From NCBI GenBank assembly GCA_937916515.1, contig CALFSX010000090.1, positions 1 through 64,000 of the forward strand: 64,000 nucleotides of DNA. The letters run 5' to 3'. The notes under the pieces were generated by a model. The model saw nothing but the letters and a program-made list of their open reading frames with translations, was not told where the DNA came from and did no database searches. The position numbers and the translations under genes were made by a program. Below, piece by piece: positions 9,661 through 19,351 of this stretch. The DNA is from an uncultured Planctomycetaceae bacterium. GTDB lineage: Bacteria > Planctomycetota > Planctomycetia > Planctomycetales > Planctomycetaceae. The stretch's first letter is position 1. The number at the start of each line of letters is the position of its first letter.

Positions 9661-9698
9661 AAATGAGCAGCCTGTCTGAATGAGCATCGCTGGTAACT

Positions 9699-11285
9699 TT
9701 AGCGCGACGCCAGCTCCTCCAGCCGAACCACAATCGCTCGGTGTACGACAACGCACATCAATGCCTCGATCCCAATCATGAACAGTGGCAGCAGGTATCG
9801 AAGTGCTTCTTCGGACCCACCACCTACGCCTGACATTCCAACAACAGCGAATGTAATGCCGCAGAACATAGGAGCGACAATCCACAGCAGACCGACGGCC
9901 AGTAACACGCCGCCATACCTGACGTAAGTTGTCAGCAATAAGCCAACACTGGCTGTCAGAACAAGCCAGGACACAAAATGCCAGCCCCAGGGCTCTGAGA
10001 CAATCTGGATGACGTCGATACCATCAATGCCGAATGCAGCCATCGACAACACAATGAACACCAGCACGGCAACGGCCCCCGCCGCAATCGCTGGCAGCAG
10101 GCCCAGCAGCAAAGACAGGTACGTCGAATAAGTCGATCTTGGAAGCATAATCAACGACGCCAAAGTCTTTTGATGAATCTCCGAATTCAGCACACCTCCC
10201 AAGAGACGCGCCAGGTTGATAAAGAAAAAGCAGGCTCCGAAGAAGATACTAAACCCCAGGGCCCCTTCCATGCGAAAGCTGTCTTCAATGGAAAACATAA
10301 CGCCCCAGGCAACACAAAAAATCACAACGGGAGCAACTATCGCACGCATCAGCAACCACAGCACACCTCCCGAATCGTATTGCCAGACTTTCCACATGAC
10401 CGCATCGCTGCCAACGCGTGGGGCCAATTGAGTTTTCGTCAACAACACTGATCTTGTCGTGCTGGAGGTTTCACCGGTGACCGAAGCTGCTGTAAACGGT
10501 TCGAATAACAGCCAGCTGAAACAGAAGAACACCGCGGCGACACAAAGATGATAAGTCATTTGCGGATGCCAGATGTCAGCCGCATCAAACGACAAAAGCG
10601 TGGCACTTAAATTACTGACCAACGAACGTTCAGAAAGCCAAAAGGATGCTCGCTGAAAGAAGTCTCGCCAGACGGATTCGACTGATGACTGTCCAAAAAT
10701 CATTCGATCCATACCGGACGCCAACCCGGCCCACCAGTGACCGAGTTCAAACAATAGCCAGAACAAACAGGTCCAGGTAAACGCGCGAGTTGTATTGCGG
10801 CTGATCACACTGGCAAACAATCCCAGCTGACTTAACATCACGGCATAGCAAAGAATGCTGACGATGCTGGAAATCAAGCCGTACGGCAAGACCCCGCCCA
10901 ACGTTATCGCCAACATCAAAAATGGCGAAACAACAAACAGAAACAGCACGGCCACCATCAGTCTGGGCAGCGACTTGCCTGCCAGAATCGAAAACGGCGA
11001 AGCGCCTGTCATTCTCAGCAACGCCAGAGTGCCCTCTTCCTTTTCTTCAACAATCGCAGAGCCGAAGTGGATGCCGCCAATCAAAGTCAGAAACCAATAG
11101 CAGCACATAACCACAGTCGATGCAAAAGAAGCACCTGCCCCAACCCGCACCGCAGACATATACGATTGCGCAGCGAACAAATACAGAATCATGGCCGCCA
11201 TCGCTGCTCGCATGCCGTGGTGAGTCCACAGACGAGAATCCTGGCGGATAGATCGCTTTAGAAATGCCGTTGCCCGCAATTGCAT
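9699..11285 (-). CDS. Orphan ABC-2-type transporter permease
   Basis: 528-residue polytopic membrane protein, about 12 hydrophobic segments. The ATG at 11285 follows GCGGGTGA. The block EEKEEGTLALLRMTGASPFSILAGKSLPR, followed by LMLAITLGG, is the cytoplasmic motif found in ABC-2 permeases of the NosY/GldF type. It closely matches the same block in the permease at 52167-53726 (EEKDSGTLALLRLAGVSPLAIVLSKS), so the two are paralogs. No ABC ATPase gene lies next to it on either side, so it may use an ATPase encoded elsewhere, such as those at 46396 or 51199. Substrate unknown. Confidence 0.8.
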   Translation of the reverse strand: MQLRATAFLKRSIRQDSRLWTHHGMRAAMAAMILYLFAAQSYMSAVRVGAGASFASTVVMCCYWFLTLIGGIHFGSAIVEEKEEGTLALLRMTGASPFSILAGKSLPRLMVAVLFLFVVSPFLMLAITLGGVLPYGLISSIVSILCYAVMLSQLGLFASVISRNTTRAFTWTCLFWLLFELGHWWAGLASGMDRMIFGQSSVESVWRDFFQRASFWLSERSLVSNLSATLLSFDAADIWHPQMTYHLCVAAVFFCFSWLLFEPFTAASVTGETSSTTRSVLLTKTQLAPRVGSDAVMWKVWQYDSGGVLWLLMRAIVAPVVIFCVAWGVMFSIEDSFRMEGALGFSIFFGACFFFINLARLLGGVLNSEIHQKTLASLIMLPRSTYSTYLSLLLGLLPAIAAGAVAVLVFIVLSMAAFGIDGIDVIQIVSEPWGWHFVSWLVLTASVGLLLTTYVRYGGVLLAVGLLWIVAPMFCGITFAVVGMSGVGGGSEEALRYLLPLFMIGIEALMCVVVHRAIVVRLEELASR

Positions 11286-11862
11286 GATTCACCCGCAAAA
11301 TCAGAAGCCCACTGCAGCCAGAAGCCACGTTCCACGCAGTCGTTGTTCGCAGTCACACCAGATAGGTCCCACATTGGGATACAGGTCGATTCCTGAACAT
11401 TTCCAGAAAATGATCTGACATCGCAACCAAACCCGGTTCTGCCTGATCCAAAGAATAATCAAACCTGGCCAACAAGCCAGCAAGAAGCAATTCGGACACC
11501 CCAAGTTGCCCCGGTCACGCGCACCGACGGCCGCCGCCCAGCCCACGCATTCGAGCCAAACGTCTACAGACGTTGCAACAGCGACGTTATGGCCCCAAAC
11601 AATGTCGAAATCCCACATTGCGCTGCAGCACGCCAGATTTACGAAACAACTTTCGAATCCTGCGACGTAAGTTTCCCGCCAATCCGAAAATCACGTGCTA
11701 GCCTGCAACGTTGCCGTTGAACAGATCTGCGATTATTCAGCAGCTAACGCGGCTACGGCACCTGAGCCAGACTCTGTAATTCGCCATTTCCGTTCATCAG
11801 TCGCCTTCTGCCACACTCTTTGAATCTGCACCACTGACATCACACCCGCTTAAGAGTCTTGC
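11286..11862. other. Intergenic region, no gene seen
   Basis: Divergent spacer between the orphan permease (-) and a small secreted protein (+). A 105-codon open frame on - (11301-11618) is Cys/Trp-rich, has no ribosome-binding site and looks like noncoding translation. A small hairpin AACGTC-taca-GACGTT lies at 11559-11574. Promoters for both flanking genes should lie here, but none is clear. Confidence 0.5.
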
Positions 11863-12381
11863 ATGTTCCAACTAAAAAACATGTTGGCAGTACTTGCGAT
11901 ATTTTCCTGCAACACCGTTAGTGCACAAACGTCGCAGCTGTTTCAGGTCAGCATCGATCCGGAAGCAACGATTCTGAGCCTCAGCGGAGACCAGTTTCAA
12001 AACCATCCCGGAGTTGAAGGTAACCTGAACTTCTTTGAATCAGATTGGTTTGTGGAATCCAACACGTCGGCAGGAGCTTCCGTCACCTTTTCGGCAGGCC
12101 CCTTCGTTAATCAGGGCAACCCGGCCTACAGACGCGACACAAGTCTAAGACTACGAAACCTGCGAAACCGTCCCGGAGCAAGCTGGGCCTTCGACAATCA
12201 AGCCGATCGAACACGATATTCCAACGGCAAACTTAGCGCTGTTGTCACAATGTCGTCAGCAGGTGCCGGGACCGCCAGAGTTGGAATGCGCGTTCGTTTT
12301 CTCACGGAACTCAATCCAGCGGGAACGCTTCCGGCAGGCAGTTATGTAACAACGGTCACGGGAACGATTTCCGCAAACTAA
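11863..12381 (+). CDS. Small secreted beta-rich protein, unknown family
   Basis: 172 residues with an N-terminal signal peptide (MFQLKNMLAVLAIFSCNTVSA, cut near AQT). The mature part is predicted beta-rich: VTFSAGPFVNQGNP, LRLRNLRNRPGASWAF, KLSAVVTMSSAGAGTARVGM. It ends with GSYVTTVTGTISAN, a closing strand like those in Ig-like or pilin/spore-coat-U-type folds. That resemblance is only in style and I do not assign a family. There are no Cys after the signal peptide. The gene is probably monocistronic; a copy of a dispersed hairpin repeat begins 78 nt after its stop. Confidence 0.6.
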   Translation: MFQLKNMLAVLAIFSCNTVSAQTSQLFQVSIDPEATILSLSGDQFQNHPGVEGNLNFFESDWFVESNTSAGASVTFSAGPFVNQGNPAYRRDTSLRLRNLRNRPGASWAFDNQADRTRYSNGKLSAVVTMSSAGAGTARVGMRVRFLTELNPAGTLPAGSYVTTVTGTISAN

Positions 12382-12458
12382 CCAGCATCTACCATCTTTG
12401 CACCAGAGAACGGCATGTAAGGCTTCAGGCGGACTGTCTTGTTCGACTTCGTCACTGC

Positions 12459-12593
12459 CCTAACAATCGCTTCGCCCTTCACCCAGCGGCGTGGATCGCA
12501 ACAGGACGTGGAACGTTCTAATCGCCGAGTCGCTCCGTTGTCGCTACGAGAATGATGCACGCACCGTGCATCATTCTGAGTAAGACCCTAATA
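12459..12593. repeat. Dispersed hairpin repeat, copy A
   Basis: About 135 bp that aligns along its whole length with 56314-56451 (shared blocks ...CTTCGCCCTT, GACGTGGAA, AATCGCCGA, TGTCGCTA, ATGATGC). It starts with CCTAACA and ends with CCTAATA. Near the end lies a perfect hairpin, AATGATGCACG-cac-CGTGCATCATT (12551-12575, 11-nt arms). An inner TGGAA-cg-TTCTA stem (12509-12520) is also shared in form with copy B. The rest of 12382-12784 carries no gene. Confidence 0.7.
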
Positions 12594-12784
12594 AAATGCG
12601 TTGCATGCGTATCGACTGACTCAGCCGAACAGTACTCATTGCCGCAACTTCCGCTCTCTATCTTCCAGCTGATCGGCTGGCTCAAAATTACAGGCAAGCC
12701 TTGTAAATTGTTCGCCCATAGAACAGATTGACGTCTCATCAAAGACGTCCCTGCCCTTCGCCTAAGAAAACCGGCCCAAAAAAA

Positions 12785-14044
12785 ATGCGACCAGCCTACC
12801 TCAACAACAACACGATTTCCTGCATAGTTTTAGCGGCCATATTGCTAACCAGCAGCAGCAGCAACAACAAAGCGTCAGCTTCGGACGCACCAACCCAAAG
12901 ACCGCTGAAAGTGTTCATCCTTGCAGGTCAATCCAACATGCAGGGCCATGCGCGTGTTGAGACATTCAATGCCATGCGGTTGAATGCCAACGCCGCACCG
13001 CTGCTAAAAGACATAACGAATCCCGATGGAACGCCGGTGGTATGCAAGAACGTCTGGATTTCATCCATCGGATCGGCTGACAAAGAACAAACCGGCCAGC
13101 TGACGGCGAACTTTGGAGCAGACGCGCGAGGGCCCAAGATTGGCCCGGAATTCACATTTGGCATCTACGCCGAAAAACAATTGCAAGAACCGATTCTGAT
13201 TATCAAAACCGCATGGGGCGGAAAAAGCCTGCACACAGACTTTCGCCCACCTTCCTCTGAACCCTACACCTTCAACGAACAGCAACTGGCGAATTTCAAA
13301 AAGCAAAACAAGAACGTTCAGGAAATAGAAGCACAGAAAAAAGAAGCCACCGGGCACTACTATCGGTTGATGATCGAACACGTCAACAACGTGCTGTCTG
13401 ATATCAAACGCGTCTACCCAAACTACGATGCAAGCCAGGGCTACGAACTTGCTGGCTTTGTCTGGTTTCAAGGCTGGAACGACATGGTCGACGGTGGCAC
13501 GTATCCGCAGCGAGATCAACAGGGTGGATACGATCAATACAAAACGTTGATGGCTCAATTTATTCGTGACGTTCGCCACGATCTGTCTTCCCCCGGACTG
13601 CCATTCGTCATCGGAGTCATGGGAGTGGGCGGGCCGACGGCGTTGTACGGTCCGGATCAACAACGCTACAAATCTACACACCAGAACTTTCGCGACGCCA
13701 TGGCCTATCCAACCTCACTTCCTGAATTCAAAGGCAACGTCGCGGCTGTACTTACGGAAAACTTCTGGGACATGGAAGTCGTGCGTTTGCGAGACATCGA
13801 AAAGGCGATTAAACCGCAAGTCAAGGAAATCCAGGAAGCCATCAAGTCAGGAAAACTGGCAAAAGAAGCAGGCGAGAATTCAATCGAAGAGTTGTACTCC
13901 AAAACCTTCAGCAAAACAGAATTGGAAGTCCTGCGCGAAAGCACATCCAACTTCGATTTCCACTACATGGGCTCCGCCGGCATCATGGCCCAAATCGGCA
14001 AGAGCTTTGCCGACGCAATCGTGCCCATGATAAAGAAGCCTTAG
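12785..14044 (+). CDS. SASA-family (sialate O-acetylesterase-like) SGNH esterase, exported
   Basis: 419 residues from the ATG at 12785. The frame is open from 12728, but this start gives the signal segment MRPAYLNNNTISCIVLAAILLTSS. The motif VFILAGQSNMQGH places the nucleophile at Ser50, as in carbohydrate-esterase SGNH hydrolases of the SASA domain family. The oxyanion and later blocks are IIKTAWGGKSL and FVWFQGWND. A C-terminal DFHYMGSAG supplies the Asp-x-His pair. Family members remove acetyl groups from sugars such as sialic acid or xylan. The actual substrate is unknown, but a periplasmic glycan-degradation role fits planctomycete biology. A charged helical insert at about residues 340-385 is unusual. 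No clear ribosome-binding site. Confidence 0.82.
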   Translation: MRPAYLNNNTISCIVLAAILLTSSSSNNKASASDAPTQRPLKVFILAGQSNMQGHARVETFNAMRLNANAAPLLKDITNPDGTPVVCKNVWISSIGSADKEQTGQLTANFGADARGPKIGPEFTFGIYAEKQLQEPILIIKTAWGGKSLHTDFRPPSSEPYTFNEQQLANFKKQNKNVQEIEAQKKEATGHYYRLMIEHVNNVLSDIKRVYPNYDASQGYELAGFVWFQGWNDMVDGGTYPQRDQQGGYDQYKTLMAQFIRDVRHDLSSPGLPFVIGVMGVGGPTALYGPDQQRYKSTHQNFRDAMAYPTSLPEFKGNVAAVLTENFWDMEVVRLRDIEKAIKPQVKEIQEAIKSGKLAKEAGENSIEELYSKTFSKTELEVLRESTSNFDFHYMGSAGIMAQIGKSFADAIVPMIKKP

Positions 14045-14068
14045 CCACCAATTAAATTATGAATCGCG

Positions 14069-17000
14069 CTAGTGGCCCTTGATCTCAGAATCCAGATTGG
14101 AACAAGTCTCTGTCGTTCCGTAGATCAGCCAATACACGACCGGAATTACGATCAACGTGAACAGAGTGGACGTTAGTAGCCCGAAGATGATTGCCCACGC
14201 AAGGCCCGAGAAAATCGGGTCCAGCGTAATAACCCAGTTGCCCAGCAAAGTCGTTCCCGCAGTTAACAGGATCGGTCGTGTGCGAACGGAAACGCTGCGA
14301 ATAATGGCCTCCTTCAGCGGCAGACCTTCCGCCTGACCGATATGAAAGAAGTCAATCAGCACCACCGAATTACGAACCACGATTCCGGCTAATGCAATCA
14401 TGCCGATCATCGCCGTGGCTGTGAAGAACACGGGATTCGGATGTCCGCCAATAGGTTTGTTGACGATCACGTTCAGCAACCAGAAACCAGGCATAATGCC
14501 GATCAGTGTCAGCGGAATCGCCAGCATAATCACCACTGGCATAATGCGTGATCCGGTCTGAAACATCAGAATCACAAAGATCGCCAGAAGCGCGGCGGCG
14601 AAGGCCAGACCCAGGTCTCGGAAGACGTCGAGCGTGATCTTCCATTCGCCTTCCCCCGCCCATTCGACGCGAATATTTTCAGACACACCCCACGAATCAC
14701 CACCGCCCGGGGCGAGCCATGTTCTGGATTCCACAGGATGCGGCTGCACGATCGTCGAATCTGATTTCAGAGAGTTGCCTGTTTGGCGATCAACCTGCAT
14801 ATCGATAATCGCGTCAGCGGGTGCTCGACCAGCCACATCTCCGTATACATAGGCGACGCGTTCGAGGTTCTTATGGTAAATCGTCTTATCGTCGATCTTC
14901 TGCTGGAATTCCCCGAGCGCTCCCAACTGTACAATCTGACCCGCGTTCCCGCTGACGTAGATTTCTTCAAGATCATCAATTGCTGAACGTTGCCAGTTGG
15001 GAAGACGCAGTTCAATCGCCAGCGGATTAACCTCGCGAGACAGGTGCAGAAACGTCGCGGGCATACCATCCAATGCTGCCTGAATTGTTTGAGCGATCAC
15101 GTCGGTCGAAACACCAGACAACGCGGCCTTCGGCTTGTCGGTTTCAAACACCCACACCGTTTGGTCAACTTCAGCGCTAATATCGACATCGACGATACCC
15201 GGTTCGCGACTCAAGCGCTGAGCCACGATGTGCGAAGCCGCAATAATTTTTTCATACGAAGTATCGTTGGTTCCATAAACTTCTGCCGTAATTGTCGCCA
15301 AAACAGGTGGCCCGGGCGGAACCTCCACCAGCTTTACATTGGCTCCCATGGATTCGGCGAGCTCCGTTACGCTGTTGCGTATTCGCAGAATCATTTCGTG
15401 TGACTGTTGAACTCGCTGATCTTTCGAAATCAGGTTCACTCGAATATCAGCCACGTTCGGGCCGCTGCGAAGAAAATAGTGTCGCACCATGCCGTTAAAG
15501 TCCATCGGCGACGCTGTGCCGACAGTCACCTGATAGTCGCGCACTTCGGCTTCGGCAGAAAGGTACTGCCCGATGGTCCGAGCCACAGCATCCGTGCCTT
15601 CCAGCGTGGTGCCTTCCGGCATGTCGACGACGATCTGGAATTCGTTCTTGTTGTCGTAGGGCAGCATCTTCAGCGGAACCATCCGCAGCGCCGGCAATAC
15701 CATCGCCAGACACAGCATCACTCCCGTGCCAGCCAGCACCGACCAGCTTAGCCAGCGGTGCTCCAGCATCGGTGTCAGCAACCAGCGGAAGAAGCGATAC
15801 AGCGGTCGCTTTTCGATGTCAAATTCTTCCGTCGACGACGGTTCGTCGATAATCTTCCGCAGCGACACCATCGCCAGCCATGGTGTCAGAATGAAGGCAA
15901 CCAGCGTCGACACGGACACCGTCAGAGGAACATTCAGCGCCATGGGAGCCATATACGGCCCCATCATTCCCGTGATAAACGCCAGCGGCAGAAAGCTGGC
16001 GATGATCGCAAGAGTTGAAAGGATCAAAGCGGGGCGAACTTCCTGAATAGCTCGCAGCACCGACTTTCGCGGCGGGAAAAGTCGCAGCGTGAAGTAGCGA
16101 GCAACGTTTTCAACATCCGTGATCGGATCGTCAACCAGCAGCCCCAGCGACAAAATCAGCGCGAACATAGTGACGCGGTTGATCGTGTAGCCCGCCATCA
16201 GATTGATGAACAGAGTCAGGCTGTAACAAACGGGAATCGCCAACGCGATCACCAGTGCGGCTCGCCAGCCAAGCACCACGCCGATAAACGCAATGACGGT
16301 CAGCACGGCAACCGCCAGCCCTTCGACAAGTTCGTTAACCTTGTCGTTCGCGGTTTCGCCGTAGTCGCGAGTAATGCGGTAATGGACGCCATCGGGCAGC
16401 AGCGTTGTCTGCAGCTCTGCCATTTTTTCGTGAACGGCTTCCGCCACCCAGACGGCATTGGTGCCCTTGCGTTTGGCGACGGCAATTTGCACGGCGGGAT
16501 AAACGTCGAATGACGGCGAGTCCCGTAACGTTAATCGCAGAGAGTTTTGATCTTCCTCGGAGAGTTCGTTCGAGTCCAATAAGTCGACAGGCGTGAGCCT
16601 CGGTTGTTGGGGTTCGGAAACCGGGGCTAACGCCCTGCGGCTGATTGAATCAACGCCCACTCCACGACTTTCACGACTGCTTTCTTCCGCCGCTCCGAAT
16701 CCCATCCAGCTGTAAGTGTCCGGTTCGGCGGGGCCATCAATGACTTCGGCAATGTCCTGCAAATGTACGGGACGATCGCCAGTCACGGCCACCACCAGTC
16801 GCTTAAGTTCACTTGCGTCCTGAATGAACGTTCCTGCTTCGACAATGAACTGCGATTCCTGCTGAGCGAACCCGTTCGAACGACGATTCAGGTTGCTGGC
16901 CTGCAGCGACTGAGCCACCTGCAGCAAAGAAACATTCCGCGCAGCCATCGCTCCCGTATTCAGTTCGACTCGTATTTTTCGCGGACGCCCCCCAACCACC

Positions 17001-17587
17001 CAAACACGATTTGTATTGTTAATGGCCTGCAATTCTTCCTGGATTTCTTCGCCCAAACGCCGCAGTTCGTGGTCGCCGTACAGTTCTGTGCGATCAGACC
17101 ACAATGTGGCAATCAGAATCGGCACGTCATCAACTTCGATCGGCTTCACCACCCAACCCGTTACGCCGGGAGGAATCTGATCAACGTTTGAATGCACTTT
17201 GTTGTACAGTTTGACCAGCGAATCTTCTCGGTCTTCACCTACGAAAAACCGAACCGTCACCACTGACTGCCCCGGCCGCGACATTGAATACACATATTCG
17301 ACGCCATCGATCTGGTACAGCAGTTTCTCCATTCGCGAAGTCACCTGCTGTTCGACTTCTTCGGCCGACAGCCCCGGTGCTGAAATCAGCACGTCCGCCA
17401 TCGGAACCACGATCTGAGGTTCTTCTTCGCGAGGCGTCAACCACAGCGCGATGCCGCCCAGCACCAGCGACACCACGGTCAACATGATCGCGATATCGCC
17501 ACGCAGAAAGACTTCGACAATGCGAGTCAGGAACGGTGTGCCTTCCTCAACTTTGTCCTCATCGGAACCAACGATTTCATCTGTCAT
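14069..17587 (-). CDS. RND-family efflux pump permease
   Basis: 1172-residue inner-membrane RND transporter. It has one N-terminal membrane helix (about 30-50), a large periplasmic loop, a helix bundle with GLLVDDPITDVENVAR (D486 and D487 match the proton-relay Asp pair of AcrB), a second periplasmic loop and a second helix bundle (ALLAIFVILMFQ, MIGMIALAGIVVRNSVVLIDF, TRPILLTAGTTLLGNW). Such pumps export hydrophobic compounds or metals across both membranes using the proton gradient. The substrate is not evident. Its start overlaps the stop of the membrane-fusion protein gene by 4 nt, so the two are translationally coupled. No outer-membrane TolC-type gene is adjacent. Confidence 0.92.
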   Translation of the reverse strand: MTDEIVGSDEDKVEEGTPFLTRIVEVFLRGDIAIMLTVVSLVLGGIALWLTPREEEPQIVVPMADVLISAPGLSAEEVEQQVTSRMEKLLYQIDGVEYVYSMSRPGQSVVTVRFFVGEDREDSLVKLYNKVHSNVDQIPPGVTGWVVKPIEVDDVPILIATLWSDRTELYGDHELRRLGEEIQEELQAINNTNRVWVVGGRPRKIRVELNTGAMAARNVSLLQVAQSLQASNLNRRSNGFAQQESQFIVEAGTFIQDASELKRLVVAVTGDRPVHLQDIAEVIDGPAEPDTYSWMGFGAAEESSRESRGVGVDSISRRALAPVSEPQQPRLTPVDLLDSNELSEEDQNSLRLTLRDSPSFDVYPAVQIAVAKRKGTNAVWVAEAVHEKMAELQTTLLPDGVHYRITRDYGETANDKVNELVEGLAVAVLTVIAFIGVVLGWRAALVIALAIPVCYSLTLFINLMAGYTINRVTMFALILSLGLLVDDPITDVENVARYFTLRLFPPRKSVLRAIQEVRPALILSTLAIIASFLPLAFITGMMGPYMAPMALNVPLTVSVSTLVAFILTPWLAMVSLRKIIDEPSSTEEFDIEKRPLYRFFRWLLTPMLEHRWLSWSVLAGTGVMLCLAMVLPALRMVPLKMLPYDNKNEFQIVVDMPEGTTLEGTDAVARTIGQYLSAEAEVRDYQVTVGTASPMDFNGMVRHYFLRSGPNVADIRVNLISKDQRVQQSHEMILRIRNSVTELAESMGANVKLVEVPPGPPVLATITAEVYGTNDTSYEKIIAASHIVAQRLSREPGIVDVDISAEVDQTVWVFETDKPKAALSGVSTDVIAQTIQAALDGMPATFLHLSREVNPLAIELRLPNWQRSAIDDLEEIYVSGNAGQIVQLGALGEFQQKIDDKTIYHKNLERVAYVYGDVAGRAPADAIIDMQVDRQTGNSLKSDSTIVQPHPVESRTWLAPGGGDSWGVSENIRVEWAGEGEWKITLDVFRDLGLAFAAALLAIFVILMFQTGSRIMPVVIMLAIPLTLIGIMPGFWLLNVIVNKPIGGHPNPVFFTATAMIGMIALAGIVVRNSVVLIDFFHIGQAEGLPLKEAIIRSVSVRTRPILLTAGTTLLGNWVITLDPIFSGLAWAIIFGLLTSTLFTLIVIPVVYWLIYGTTETCSNLDSEIKGH

Positions 17588-18696
17588 TGCGAGTCTCCTT
17601 CATTAGCAGATGGAGACCGCACCACAACACGTTCGCCGGCGGTCAGACCGCTCAACACTTCAACATGCCCTTCCATACCAAGGCGACCGGTGCGAATCAT
17701 TCGACGTTCCAGCGAGTTGTCTTCGCGAACGATGTTGACGAATTGCAGCTGGCCAATGTTCTGAATCGCGTCGGTGGCCAGACATAGGTGGCGCCTTTGT
17801 CCAGCGGGAATCAGCAGGCGTCCAAACATTCCTTCGTACAGGTTATCCGTGCGAGGCAACGTGGCTTTGACCAGAAACGAACGACTGGCAGCGTCTGCCT
17901 GAGGAACAATCTGATCGACGACAGCTTCCACCTCACGATCAAGTGCGTCGACATGCACCATCAGCTTATCGCCGATCTTTAACTGCACCGCAAGTTTCTC
18001 CAGCACGGGCGCTTCCAGCCGCAGAGATTCAGCGTCATAAATCACCAGCAGGGGCTCACCGGGACGCGCCGTGTCGCCTGGTTCCGCCAATCGATCAACA
18101 ACTCGACCTGCCTTGGGTGCAGTGATTTCGGCATAGGACAAAATAATCTTTGCTTCTTCAATCGCCTGCTGCGCTTGAGCTTCCTGAGCAACGGCGACAT
18201 CTTTCTGAGCAACGGCGGCATCGTAATCTGACTGGGATGAGACGTTTCGTTCTTTAAGCTGCTGTGCGCGAGCGAACGCGGTTTCGGCGTTTTTGCGATT
18301 TGCCGTGGCCATCAGCAAGGCCTGTTCTGCCTGATCTTCTCGCGATTGCATCTCTTCGTGGTCCAGGCGAATCAAAACATCACCTGCGTCGACCAGATCG
18401 CCACCAGAAACCGTCACTTCCTTGATTGTCGCCAAAACTTTCGCCGACACTTCCGTTCGGCTGGCGGCCTTCAAAGTTCCAACGGCCTCTTCGATGTAGT
18501 CTTTAGTGACTTCGCGAACAACATCAGTGGGCTCAGTGCCCAGCGTTGGCGGAGACGATTCTGTGCGACCGGGCTCAATTTTGTCCGTAAATGCACCGGA
18601 CAGCCAGGCGATGACACCGATCAACACAACAAGGCCCAGCAAAGTTGGCAAGACGGTGCGAAGAAAGACTGACATTGCAGACTTGAACTTATCCAT
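17584..18696 (-). CDS. RND efflux membrane-fusion (periplasmic adaptor) protein
   Basis: 370 residues from the ATG at 18696 (MDKFKSAMSVFLRTVLPTLLGLVVLIGVIAWL, one membrane anchor). The frame stays open upstream to 19305, but that part is Cys-rich and repeat-poor with no family signal, so I exclude it. The adaptor has the usual order: lipoyl-like half (EVSAKVLATIKEVTVSGGDLVDAGDVLIRLD), an alpha-helical hairpin (about 115-175, Gln/Ala-rich), the second lipoyl half (YAEITAPKAGRVVDRLAEPGD), a beta-barrel domain, and a membrane-proximal domain ending GLTAGERVVVRSPS. It would link the RND pump to an outer-membrane channel. First gene of the two-gene operon. Confidence 0.88.
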   Translation of the reverse strand: MDKFKSAMSVFLRTVLPTLLGLVVLIGVIAWLSGAFTDKIEPGRTESSPPTLGTEPTDVVREVTKDYIEEAVGTLKAASRTEVSAKVLATIKEVTVSGGDLVDAGDVLIRLDHEEMQSREDQAEQALLMATANRKNAETAFARAQQLKERNVSSQSDYDAAVAQKDVAVAQEAQAQQAIEEAKIILSYAEITAPKAGRVVDRLAEPGDTARPGEPLLVIYDAESLRLEAPVLEKLAVQLKIGDKLMVHVDALDREVEAVVDQIVPQADAASRSFLVKATLPRTDNLYEGMFGRLLIPAGQRRHLCLATDAIQNIGQLQFVNIVREDNSLERRMIRTGRLGMEGHVEVLSGLTAGERVVVRSPSANEGDSQ

Positions 18697-19351
18697 AGAT
18701 GTGACACTTTTGAATTTAAAAATAAGCCGCCAGCAATTACTGTAACAATTCAGCACACTTGCTGCACACTTCCCGATTCTCAATGAGCTAAGCGAATGGT
18801 GTGCCATCTTGCGAAAGTTGAAGTTGACACCGACTTCAGCAGCAACAGCTGTCGATTGCTGGATCACGTGAATCGATCGCTTTGAGAGTTCAAAGCCGTG
18901 CACTGTCTGAGACGTTGGAAGTCCAGTGATTTCGTGGCGACACTTGTTGCCACAATACCTGAAAGAACTTCCCAGCCAACCATCACCGCTCGAGGCCGAA
19001 TGTGACTCTTCGCCGAAATACCGAAATACCGGAATAGCAGGCAAATCAGCGGGCCGACTCTCGTTCTGCGGTCCGCCGCCAGCAGCGAATGTCATCGCAA
19101 AAGCTGCCAATCGCCGTTCATGCGCGGGCAGCAACGATATAAGACGGCCTGCACGATGGGCTTCGGTCACCGTTTTGGCAACTCTTTGACACATGCGCCT
19201 TGACTGAAGTTGCAGGAACCCGACATTTCCAGATACACGCCAGAATGGGAAACCGTTTTTCCTGCAATCACAGCTTTCGTAGTATCCAAAATCGCACTCA
19301 GGCAACGCTAATCGCGAAACCTGAGTTCGCTAATCTCCACGAGAACGTTAA
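18697..19351. other. Intergenic region between divergent efflux and secreted-protein genes
   Basis: About 650 nt without a supported gene. On - the adaptor frame remains open through most of it, but the translation (for example RKNGFPFWRVSGNVGFLQLQ) shows no domain or signal sequence. I see no clear promoter or hairpin. Confidence 0.5.

Noticed and set aside
11301-11618. 105-codon open frame on - upstream of the orphan permease, considered as a missing transporter partner
   Set aside because: It has no Walker motifs, an odd Trp/Cys-rich composition and no start signal. It is not an ABC ATPase.
18697-19305. N-terminal extension of the membrane-fusion protein
   Set aside because: The usual membrane anchor begins at Met 18696; the upstream residues match no adaptor domain and would block export.
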